Of a stretch of 64,000 nucleotides of DNA, positions 1 through 8,713 are shown one piece after another (position 1 is the stretch's first letter; the number at the start of each line of letters is the position of its first letter). A program made the position numbers and the translations under genes. The DNA is from Enterocytospora artemiae (lineage: Eukaryota; Microsporidia): the NCBI GenBank assembly GCA_038659295.1, contig JASNGC010000004.1, positions 124,001-188,000 on the forward strand, read 5' to 3'. The notes under the pieces are model-generated. The model saw nothing but the letters and a program-made list of their open reading frames with translations. It was not told the origin of the DNA and did not search any database.

Positions 1-34
1 CATATGTTCATACTTTATTGACTGTTTGAATACC

Positions 35-557
35 TTAACTATTAAATATACATCCAGAGATATCAAGTGATTCTGTTTTATAATTACCACTAATAAGCCT
101 GCTTTCTCCTGGTCGGCCAAAATTATTATCTCCAATGCTCACTTCAATTATTTTTTTATGCCTATGGATCATGTTAAAAAACCCTGTAACGGTCGCTTAT
201 ATCTTATTTTTTAATTTGGGAAACCATTTCCGCATATTTTCTATTTCTTTTACAGAGTTGTAAGAAGATAACTCGTTTTTTCCAAGTTGTGAGAGTGCTG
301 TGATATTCTCTAACATTGTTGGCCTCTTCTGATGCTTCTTGATATATCTCAAATATAGACAGCACACTATTTTGATTTAAATCATTTTCATCAAAACAGA
401 AGAATGTCTTCAACTCTAGAATCTTTAGTAATAATTCTGAAAAGGCTAACACTATTCCTCTATGGCCTTGAATTAAACTATATTCTAATATTGTTGTTAC
501 TGATATCAAAAAACTCAGACAGTTATTCAATGCTTGAGTAATGTATTTATCTTGCTA
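35..557 (-). pseudogene. possible decayed protein gene (two reading-frame fragments)
   Basis: On the minus strand an open frame of about 117 codons (557 to 204) has no ATG near its beginning; it opens directly after a stop. About 30 bases beyond its end a second frame begins with ATG at 172 and runs 45 codons to 35. Both fragments have ordinary protein-like composition, with charged and hydrophobic residues mixed. No family was recognised. A gene broken by frameshifts or by loss of its 5' end would explain this, but two chance open frames in AT-rich DNA remain possible. No C-triplet start signal precedes either fragment closely. Confidence 0.25.
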
Positions 558-1043
558 TTACAGAGATAATACTTTAATTCAAGATATTTCAAATATACCA
601 AAATAGTCCTATTGACTATCTCTACTACATCCATTGTATCATAAAAATAATCTTAAAAAATCTACAATCTTTTGGTTCTATACACTATCCAAGGATTCGT
701 TTTGTAGGCTAACTGAGTTAATGATGGTTAAAGTGTCAATAGCTAATGTTATTTAAGTCTGTTGTATAGATCCTATAGAAGTAGGAAAGAATGTAATATT
801 CTATTTTTTCATCTTCAAATAACTTAATAAAGTGAATATCTTCCTGGCAAACCTTAATTTATCATCCTTTTATATCACAATATCTAGAGATATCTATGAA
901 CCAACAATTAATTTTAAAGCATGGTTATTAATATTGTATGATCTGATCAATATTAACATTCTTATTCCATTAATGAAAAGCAACTATCCATCCCTGTTCT
1001 AAGTATCACATAGAATATTTATTAAATTATATCGCATTCTAAT
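558..1043. other. intergenic, no gene seen
   Basis: This is very AT-rich sequence with no convincing reading frame, tRNA or C-triplet start signal on either strand. Confidence 0.6.
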
Positions 1044-1087
1044 TAATTTTAAGACAGACTTGTAGTGACAAATTCAATAAAATATTT
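1044..1087 (+). repeat. 44-bp upstream element, copy 1
   Basis: This segment matches 2014-2057 at 43 of 44 positions; the only difference is T versus C after the string aagacagacttg. It ends about 18 bases before the ATG of the first PLANSHATQ gene. It is far more conserved than the coding regions that follow, so it is a candidate promoter or other cis element. Confidence 0.85.
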
Positions 1088-1105
1088 TTTTATCTTTCTG
1101 CCCAC

Positions 1106-1435
1106 ATGCCTAGTGAGAGTGTATTTTTTCCTCTTGCAAATTCTCATGCCACTCAGATTTTTTTCAGTTTGACCTTCATTAGTCTGTGTGGGTTTGGTTT
1201 CATTTATCTTTGTATTTTTATATCCAGACTCAAAGTCGGTTTGAAGATATCATTTATGTGTAGTTTCCTATCTATTTGTAATTTTGTAGCAGCGAGTATT
1301 TTGAGACATTGTATGCATCATCCTGAATTACTTAATCTTAAGCACCTTTTATGTGGGAATGTAATGGTTCTTATCCAGATATATTGCTGGTGTGAATTCT
1401 TAATACATGGAATGTTAATACGTAGAATGGGATGA
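1106..1435 (+). CDS. small multipass membrane protein, PLANSHATQ family, copy 1
   Basis: This 109-residue protein is a tandem paralogue of the gene at 2106-2432. It has the motif PLANSHATQ at residues 9-17. Hydrophobic segments lie near residues 18-40, 47-66 and 80-104. A second shared motif of the form HC(M/I)H(H/Y)PELL(N/S)L lies near residues 68-78, before the last membrane segment. The ATG is chosen because it follows the C triplet in tgcccacATG, and the second copy aligns at the same place. The protein is rich in Cys, Phe and Ile. I do not recognise the family; it may be a lineage-specific membrane protein. The upstream 44 bases and the 3' flank are shared with copy 2, which shows that a unit of about 970 bp was duplicated. 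Confidence 0.7.
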   Translation: MPSESVFFPLANSHATQIFFSLTFISLCGFGFIYLCIFISRLKVGLKISFMCSFLSICNFVAASILRHCMHHPELLNLKHLLCGNVMVLIQIYCWCEFLIHGMLIRRMG

Positions 1436-2013
1436 GCAGCAAATAAATATATATTTTTCTAGGCTGTTAGTATTAAATTAATTGCGATGAATTATTTATT
1501 TTTTTGATTTTGGATATCTGCTGCTTTTAGAATAAATAATTATGGTAAAGTGTTATTCATTTATCTGCATGACTTCGTACAAACTCAATAATATTCCATA
1601 ACTCTTCTGATAAAGTTATTCTACTCATCCTATGTTCTTCCATATTTCAGATCTGAGATTATAGTGCTTTCTTATATTACTCCACAGTTTCTGATTGCAT
1701 TGGTAACAACTACTTTAGGCATCATAGAATAGGCAATATTAGCTTGATCTGCCTATTTTGGTGTTTACCATAGACTGATTAAATCCTACAATTTCTAGCA
1801 GATATCCCTTAGATATTTAACTTGTTGCCACATACTTTTCTTGTTTACCATCCCCGTCTTCTCTAAATTAATTTATGTCATTTTGAAAATTTTTGTTCTT
1901 CTATAAACAATATTCTTTATTGATTTGATTTTTCAGAAATGGTAAATTTATATTTACAATCAGTAAGTAAACATAAAATTAATCCAAAACTGCATCAAGA
2001 GAGGTCTTATAAG
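1436..2013. other. intergenic between the tandem paralogues
   Basis: The first 65 bases resemble the DNA just after the second paralogue (from about 2425), as expected for a duplicated unit. The rest is AT-rich, and I see no gene in it. Confidence 0.6.
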
Positions 2014-2057
2014 TAATTTTAAGACAGACTTGCAGTGACAAATTCAATAAAATATTT
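2014..2057 (+). repeat. 44-bp upstream element, copy 2
   Basis: This is the second copy of the element at 1044-1087, with one mismatch. Here about 48 bases separate it from the ATG at 2106, because copy 2 carries an insertion of roughly 30 bases relative to copy 1. Confidence 0.85.
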
Positions 2058-2105
2058 GTGGAAATTAATATTTTAGTTTATATATTTTTCTATCTTTCAA
2101 CCCAT

Positions 2106-2432
2106 ATGTTGAATAGTTACGAGATTCTATCTACTCCTCTTGCAAATTCTCATGCCACTCAGACCCTTTTTGCTTGGGCCGCCATTTTTATGTGGGGAGT
2201 TGCTGCCGTGTCTTTTATTATTTGTGTGTTCAAGCCCAAGACCAATTGGAAGGAGATGTTCTTATATGGTTCCTTAGGTCTCATTAATCTTACAGGATCG
2301 GGTATAATGATGCATTGTATACACTATCCTGAATTGCTTAGTCTTATGCGCCTTTTATTAGGATGGGCAATGGTTTTTTGCCAGGTATTTTTCGGTTATT
2401 TATACTTAAAGCTAAAAATGAACAGTAAATAA
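2106..2432 (+). CDS. small multipass membrane protein, PLANSHATQ family, copy 2
   Basis: This 108-residue protein is the paralogue of the gene at 1106. PLANSHATQ lies at residues 11-19, and HCIHYPELLSL lies near residues 70-80. Hydrophobic segments lie near residues 20-42, 52-68 and 82-102. The start at 2106 is preferred over upstream non-ATG codons because it follows caacccat and aligns exactly with the start of copy 1. The sequence between the two motifs has diverged strongly in residue choice, yet the hydrophobic pattern is kept, which indicates a functional membrane protein rather than a decayed copy. The function is unknown. Confidence 0.7.
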   Translation: MLNSYEILSTPLANSHATQTLFAWAAIFMWGVAAVSFIICVFKPKTNWKEMFLYGSLGLINLTGSGIMMHCIHYPELLSLMRLLLGWAMVFCQVFFGYLYLKLKMNSK

Positions 2433-2680
2433 GTATATATTTTCCTAGGCAATTATCATTAAATTAGTTACGATAAATCATGTATTTTCTAGTCGGAGCA
2501 AGCAGTCAAGCGGTAATAAATCTAGAGAATTTCTGGTGTTCACATGTTTTTGGAAATTTAGTGGTATGATGTGTTATACATGAGGAGAACCCGATTCATA
2601 GATGGAAAGTCTATACTGATAATTTTTTAAAAGTTTTAGGCACCAAACTGTAGATTGATAGATTAAAACCCCCAGAAATA

Positions 2681-2753
2681 GGGGGTATAGCTCAGTTGGT
2701 AGAGTGTTCGCTTCGCATGCGAGAAGTCGTGGGTTCGATTCCTGTTGCCTCCA
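2681..2753 (+). tRNA. tRNA-Ala (anticodon CGC)
   Basis: A 73-base cloverleaf can be folded by hand. It has a seven-pair acceptor stem (gggggta with tgcctcc, G-T pairs allowed), D arm gctc/gagt, anticodon stem ttcgc/gcgag with loop ttcgcat, a T arm with ttcgatt, and discriminator A. The anticodon CGC reads GCG alanine codons. No intron is present and CCA is not encoded. Confidence 0.93.
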
Positions 2754-3040
2754 TCGCGTTTTTCTCCAGGATGTGTGGTTATCAATGTTATTATTTGCAG
2801 TAATGGTTGGGTCGTTATTAGGATGATTGATGTAGTTGGCCACTTCCTATGTATATTAGTTAGTTATTTGCATCGAAAAAAGCAGTAAGCTTCAAATAAA
2901 CAATTTTACAATAGAATAAATGTGGTGGTGTATCAACTTTGTTATTGAGTGATAATTCTCGTTCCTGAGATGCCTTCGAATTTCATCTAGATTTTCCCTC
3001 TCTTTTAAAAAATTATTTTAATTATCAAATTTTATATCCC

Positions 3041-5350
3041 ATGGAAACCACAATTAGCATAAATAACTATCGCTCTGAAATAGTAAATTATGTTCGAGCA
3101 TTTGGGTTAAATTGTATTGATGTCGACTTATTTTTAACAAATATCGATAAGGGTCTTATATCCAACATCAGCTGCTCGGATTTGGCAGCATACTGCTCAG
3201 AAACAGCGGCCTCCCTGTCCACTGTTCACCCTCAGTATGAAAAGCTTGCAAGCGTTATCTCGATGACATATCATGCATCGGTTATTCAAAGAACATTTAA
3301 AGAAAAAATAGTTTATGTACAGCAATCGCTGGATATTCTAAACCCGGAAATTGTGGATCTCGTTGTAAACAACAGTGATATTATTCATTCTTTTATTGAT
3401 TATTCCAGAGATTACGACATCAACTATTTTGGTCTCATTACTCTATTAAAATCATATGTCATTACTGTAAATGATGAAAAGATTGAGAGACCACAGGATG
3501 TTTATATGCGTGTTGCTCTACAGTTACACAGGGATAATTTTGAAAAAGTCAAGGAAACATATGATCTACTCAGCTTCCAATATTATACACACGCTACTCC
3601 GACAATGTACACATCGTGTTTCAAGCTGTGTCAGTTAGCTAGCTGCTATCTGGTGGCATCAAAGGCCGATACAATTGAAGGGATTTTTAAAACCATTGAG
3701 GATTTAGTAAATATTAGTAAGAGAAACGGTGGTTTAGGCCTTCATATCCATAATATCCGTTCAAATGGATCTCGCCTGATTACGTCTGGAGGATACAGCA
3801 AGGGGATTGTTCCTATTATAAAGATTATTAACGATGCCTTGAAGTATATTAACAAGGGAGCCTCAAGGAGACAGAGTCCCATTGCCATTTATTTAGAGCC
3901 ATGGCATGCCGATGTTTTTGAGTTTTTGGATTTAAGAAAAAATTCTGGAATTGAGGAATTTCGTGCCAGAGATATCTTTACAGCACTTTGGGTCAATGAT
4001 TTGTTTATGGAAAGAGTTCGCGATGATAAGGAATGGAGTCTATTTGATCCCAATGTTGCTTTTGGTTTGTCGGATGTCTATGGGGACGATTTTACAAAGC
4101 TATATGAGAAATATGAAAAGACACTGTCTAGAAAGGTAGTTAAGGCCCAAACACTTTGGAAGGCTATTATTAGCTCTCAAATTGAAACAGGAACACCATA
4201 TATGTGCTATAAGGATTCCTGTAACAGACATTCCAATCAAAAGAATCTTGGAACTATCAAATCAAGCAATTTATGTGCTGAAATTGTCGAATACTCTTCT
4301 GTCACCGAAACGGCTATGTGTAATCTGGCATCGATCTGTTTAAAGAAATTTGTTAGATCTGATAAATCATTTGATTATGATAGGTTGAAGGCTGTGACCT
4401 CCATCGCCATCAAAAATCTGAATTCTGCAATCGATACAACATTTTACTTACAAGAAATATCAAAAAGAAGTAATTTTTCACATAGGCCAGTAGCATTAGG
4501 TGTGCAAGGACTAGCAGATGTGTTTATTCAAATGGGGTATCCTTTTGAGAGCTTGGAGGCTCGAAATATCAACAAACTAATTTTTGAAACAATGTACTTC
4601 TCTGCCTTAGAAACCTCTTGCCAGTTAAGTAAAGAGCTAGGCCCGTACTCTTCATTTCAAGGATCTCCACTTTCAAAGGGTATATTTCACTTTGAGTCAT
4701 TTTCTCCGGGCAAGAATGTCACCAGTGGAATGTGGAATTGGGAGTCTCTGAGACAGGATATTGTACGATTTGGTGTTAGAAATTCTCTGACGCTCTGCTG
4801 TATGCCTACGTCTTCTACCTCACAAATATGCGGTAACACAGAATGTATTGAGCCAATTTCCAGTAATATTTTTACCAGAAGAACCTTTGCAGGTGAATTT
4901 CAAGTTGTTAACTACTATTTAATGAATGATTTAATTAGTCTAGGTATTTGGAACAATGAAATGAGAAATTTAATTATCGACCATGAAGGATCCATACAAA
5001 ATATTCCTACTATTCCCCAAAAATTAAAAGAATTGTATAAAACAGTATGGGAAGTCAAGATGAAGAGTGTAATTGAGATGGCAGCAGATAGGCAGGCATT
5101 TATAGATCAATCTCAGTCGTTGAATATTTTCCTGAAGCAGCCTACATATTCACAATTATCTTCTATGCACTTCTTTGGATGGTCCAAAGGACTTAAGACA
5201 GGGATGTACTATTTGAGGACGGAGCCTGTAGCTAGTGCTATTAAATTTACTGTTAACCAGGAGATGGTTGAGTCTACATTGAGCTCATTAAGAGATATCG
5301 AAAACTCTGCAAATCAAGTAGATAAGGAATGTGAATCATGTTCTTGTTAG
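3041..5350 (+). CDS. RNR1: ribonucleoside-diphosphate reductase large subunit
   Basis: This 769-residue protein reduces ribonucleoside diphosphates to deoxyribonucleotides together with a small subunit that is not in this window. The class I catalytic residues are visible: Cys202 (in ASCYLV), Asn410, Cys412 and Glu414 (in SNLCAEI) and Cys427 (in MCNLAS). The spacings of 210 and 15 residues match the yeast enzyme. The radical-transfer tyrosine pair lies in GMYYLRTEP, and the tail ends CESCSC, supplying the shuttle cysteines. The ATG follows tatatccc directly. The N-terminus is about 16 residues shorter than usual and lacks the KRDGR strand that opens the ATP cone, so dATP feedback control may be weakened or lost. 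Otherwise the enzyme looks complete. Confidence 0.97.
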   Translation: METTISINNYRSEIVNYVRAFGLNCIDVDLFLTNIDKGLISNISCSDLAAYCSETAASLSTVHPQYEKLASVISMTYHASVIQRTFKEKIVYVQQSLDILNPEIVDLVVNNSDIIHSFIDYSRDYDINYFGLITLLKSYVITVNDEKIERPQDVYMRVALQLHRDNFEKVKETYDLLSFQYYTHATPTMYTSCFKLCQLASCYLVASKADTIEGIFKTIEDLVNISKRNGGLGLHIHNIRSNGSRLITSGGYSKGIVPIIKIINDALKYINKGASRRQSPIAIYLEPWHADVFEFLDLRKNSGIEEFRARDIFTALWVNDLFMERVRDDKEWSLFDPNVAFGLSDVYGDDFTKLYEKYEKTLSRKVVKAQTLWKAIISSQIETGTPYMCYKDSCNRHSNQKNLGTIKSSNLCAEIVEYSSVTETAMCNLASICLKKFVRSDKSFDYDRLKAVTSIAIKNLNSAIDTTFYLQEISKRSNFSHRPVALGVQGLADVFIQMGYPFESLEARNINKLIFETMYFSALETSCQLSKELGPYSSFQGSPLSKGIFHFESFSPGKNVTSGMWNWESLRQDIVRFGVRNSLTLCCMPTSSTSQICGNTECIEPISSNIFTRRTFAGEFQVVNYYLMNDLISLGIWNNEMRNLIIDHEGSIQNIPTIPQKLKELYKTVWEVKMKSVIEMAADRQAFIDQSQSLNIFLKQPTYSQLSSMHFFGWSKGLKTGMYYLRTEPVASAIKFTVNQEMVESTLSSLRDIENSANQVDKECESCSC

Positions 5351-6331
5351 TGCTGAATCATCATCCTATACTAAGATAATATTTATTTTTAATTAAAATT
5401 TTAGCAAACTCATAATATATTAACCTACTTAACTTGCGTGGATAAATGGATAGCTAGTTACAATTTATTTTTGAATTTAATCATCTGAAGATGTTATTAT
5501 ATAATTTAGTACAATTAAAGTTTATCATATACAGTATAAAATACATTGTTGAGGTTTTAAATACACCATAATATTCTGTAAAAAATCTTTATGGTTGGTT
5601 CCATCTATTTTTATATCACTACTTGTAAATTTTTAATCTCTTGATATGGAGAATATTGCTAAAAAATATCTTTTGTTTTACAAATTCATTAAATCACCAA
5701 GCATGGAACAAAAATAGTTCCAAAGCAATCTGCCTGGTGTAGAGTAAATAAGAATCTATACAAGATAGAATACTATTCTTTCTCGATATAGTTATCAAAC
5801 CCCATTTTTATTCTAAAAAGAAAAGTAACTGCCACAAAACCTTCGTTATGAATTATAGAAGGATATTTCTTCCAAGTCTGCTAAAATATTGTATAACAAC
5901 AACTAAAATAAAAATAAGCCTTTTTATTGAATAAAAAAATTATTACTTGGAATATTTCGTTGAATGAGATATTTACTATTCAATTCTAGTACTAAATTAG
6001 TTATATGGTCTGTTAGTTAGAATTGTGATACAGCATCGTTTTTATCATTTGTAAGGTTTTTGAAAGCGGAATGAATCTAGAACGTTAATTTCTTACCAAT
6101 TTGTATTTTTGCAGCAGCCAAATGATGTTCTTAAGAAATTGAAAATTTTTGTTATTGGTTTTCTAATATAATTTAACATTTTTAGCTGATGAAAATCAAC
6201 CTCTACAGAAATTTATGTATGTCCAATTTGAAACATTCAGCCTTTTTATACAAAAACCAAAAGTTGGCTAGTCAGATTAGTTTCTTTCTCCTTTTGAAGA
6301 ATCTGCTTTCAAAATTAAAAAAAGCCCTTAA
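5351..6331. other. intergenic, about 980 bases, no gene seen
   Basis: This AT-rich sequence lies between two genes read in the same direction. No open frame with a C-triplet start, no tRNA and no clear hairpin was found. The last bases (agcccttaa) are the start signal of the next gene. Confidence 0.6.
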
Positions 6332-8365
6332 ATGGTAGAAAGGAGGGATAGTTCGTCGACAGCAGCCAACATGCAGACGGATGAAGAATCACATACTGAT
6401 GCGGGAAGTTTATTAAATATTGAGCATAGAACCAGCAATGAACCAGTATCGAATAAAACAGAGCATGTTGACCCGAACAATTCTTTGGTTATGTGTAGTT
6501 ATGAAACTGAAATTGATTTTTTTCCTTGCAAAAGTAATTTTGCTTCAAAGACCCATTGCCAAAAAACCTCCAAATTGGACATACCATCCACATCTGAGTC
6601 GAAACGTTTCACTGCCATACGGATTATAATGCTGAGTATTAAGCACATGCCCGGTGTGGATTATAAGACACTTTTTCTGGTTTCGATTATGTTTCTGATT
6701 ACAATTAGAAATTCCATCACCTGTATGTGCTCCATTTTAATTGATCAAGTTAACGCACAGAATGTTAAAGTACAGATTCTTTCTCTGTTTAGTTTAAAAT
6801 TTATGGAGATGATTATAGAATATGCATACTGCCGAATCTTCGAGGTGTATAATTCCAGGTATGGTGTGGGCTTGGCAGGAGATTGTATCAATAGAATCCT
6901 GTACACTGACAAGCTACATGTTGGAGAGAATGCTCAAACCACCAAATTTCAAATTCTGCAGGGGTCCAAGGCTATGTCCAATGTAAGCAAGGAGCTCATA
7001 AAAGGTGTATATAACAAATCAGTCCATCTACTATTCGATATGTATTTGGTTTGGTATAAAGACACAACTGATTACAAATATATCTTTACCTTTTCTTTAA
7101 TGGTTGCCTTGCTGATTAGTTTTTGGAAAATCGTCTCCCTAAAGAGGTCTATGAGATACATCAGAAAATGCGAATACCATGCAGATAAAAAGGAGAATAT
7201 TGTTCGAGAAATTTTGGTAAACTCCCAGATAATTAAAAACTACTCCATGGAGAGTAGTTTGATACATCAATATGAAGGCTCTGGGGTAGATTATGTAAAT
7301 GCTAGGCTTAAACAGAAAAATTCATCGTATGAGGCCGAGATGATTGGTGGATGGATGGCAGAGGCTTACAAGCTTTTAGTCTCATGGCTCTATATTTCTG
7401 CATTTCCAGGTGATATCTTAGGGCTAAGAACTATTTTGTCGGTTATGAAGGATATTTTATCAACTCTGTCAAACATTACAAAAGTTCATCAAACTATTTC
7501 TGAGACAATCATAAAAGCGGAGCAAATTGTTGATTATTTGGGCATTGAAAAAGAAAGAGTGGAGAAAAAGATATGTGTTGATTCGTTCTATGAAAAAATA
7601 GAGATTGTTAACTTGGTGTATCAAATTTCAAATAGAATGATTTTCAGGGGTTTGTCCATGACAATTAATAGAGGAGAAAAAATTGCTCTGTATGGTGGGA
7701 ATGGCCAGGGTAAAAGTAGTTTGTTCAAGCTGATATTGAACTATGATGAGTTTTTGGGTGATATTTTGATGGACGGAATCGATATCAGACGTTTGTCACA
7801 ACAAGGATACAGGAAATTAGTTACCGTTGTCCCTCAAAACACTGATCTATTCGACAATTCTATATTCTACAACATTACTTTTGGGAATAACAGCTCATTC
7901 GAAGAGGTTATTAATGAGTGTAAATTCCTAAAAATTCACGATTCTATTATGGCATTGCCATTTGGGTATAATTCGGAGGTGGGACTTAGTGGAAATCTTA
8001 TTAATGGGGGACTAAGACAAAAAATTTTCTATGCCAGAGCATTTCTATGTAATACACCCATCTATCTATTTGATGAGCCAACTAATAATCTTGACACGCT
8101 TCATACTTCCCTATTTCTCGATCGAATCTTTTCATCCAAATTCGCAAATAAAACCGTCTTTACCATTTGTCATGATGTGGAAGTAATCGAGAAATTCCCC
8201 AAAATATATCATATGGAAGATGGACTAGCCGTCTTAGAAAGAGATTATCCTAAGCATGAAGTTTCTGAAGAGTTTAACGATCCAGACTCTAGTTTGGATC
8301 AGTTGTCCATTGTTTCTAACAATCCTGATGGAAATAAATCGGCCAGCAGATTAGATGCACTTTAG
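6332..8365 (+). CDS. ABC half-transporter, Atm1-like
   Basis: This 677-residue protein has a polar N-terminal extension of about 95 residues, a six-helix type membrane domain (roughly 100-390) and one nucleotide-binding domain. The Walker A motif GGNGQGKSS lies near residues 455-463, the Q-loop VVPQN follows, Walker B with the D-loop (IYLFDEPTNNLD) lies near 577-588, and the switch His is in TICHD near 612. The ABC signature is unusual: the LSGGQ position reads NGGLRQ. The order (membrane domain, then ATPase) and the overall type resemble the Atm1/ABCB half-transporters that are multiplied in Microsporidia. They act as dimers; Atm1 itself serves iron-sulfur export from mitochondria. Location and substrate cannot be read here. 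The start follows agcccttaaATG. Confidence 0.8.
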   Translation: MVERRDSSSTAANMQTDEESHTDAGSLLNIEHRTSNEPVSNKTEHVDPNNSLVMCSYETEIDFFPCKSNFASKTHCQKTSKLDIPSTSESKRFTAIRIIMLSIKHMPGVDYKTLFLVSIMFLITIRNSITCMCSILIDQVNAQNVKVQILSLFSLKFMEMIIEYAYCRIFEVYNSRYGVGLAGDCINRILYTDKLHVGENAQTTKFQILQGSKAMSNVSKELIKGVYNKSVHLLFDMYLVWYKDTTDYKYIFTFSLMVALLISFWKIVSLKRSMRYIRKCEYHADKKENIVREILVNSQIIKNYSMESSLIHQYEGSGVDYVNARLKQKNSSYEAEMIGGWMAEAYKLLVSWLYISAFPGDILGLRTILSVMKDILSTLSNITKVHQTISETIIKAEQIVDYLGIEKERVEKKICVDSFYEKIEIVNLVYQISNRMIFRGLSMTINRGEKIALYGGNGQGKSSLFKLILNYDEFLGDILMDGIDIRRLSQQGYRKLVTVVPQNTDLFDNSIFYNITFGNNSSFEEVINECKFLKIHDSIMALPFGYNSEVGLSGNLINGGLRQKIFYARAFLCNTPIYLFDEPTNNLDTLHTSLFLDRIFSSKFANKTVFTICHDVEVIEKFPKIYHMEDGLAVLERDYPKHEVSEEFNDPDSSLDQLSIVSNNPDGNKSASRLDAL

Positions 8366-8713
8366 ATGATAACGAGGATTTTTCTGAATAAATTAATTTA
8401 CTATTTTGATATTGATATCAAACCTAACTCATCAATTATAAATTTATTTGGATCGTGGTCTTTTCGGGCTCTGCAATGTTGGATAAAAGTTCCCAACAAT
8501 GGAATTTAAGCATCATTTAAATATTTTGATCAGTTTAAGATTCGCAGGGGATTTTTATAATATTTGTTATATCCTACAGCAAACAAATACTCATTGGATC
8601 AAACTTAGAAATAGCTAATTAACCAAGATGAAAGAAACCTGTGGGACGTGTATTTCAACAGCTTCTTTATTTAACAAATTATATTACTGATTGTTAAGTA
8701 GCAATCCCTGTTG
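8366..8713. other. intergenic between convergent genes, no gene seen
   Basis: This 348-base AT-rich gap lies between two stop codons of converging genes. No RNA gene or open frame was recognised. Confidence 0.6.

Noticed and set aside
2574..2843. Minus-strand open frame across the tRNA-Ala gene
   Set aside because: It lies over the tRNA and has no start signal; it is a shadow of the RNA gene.
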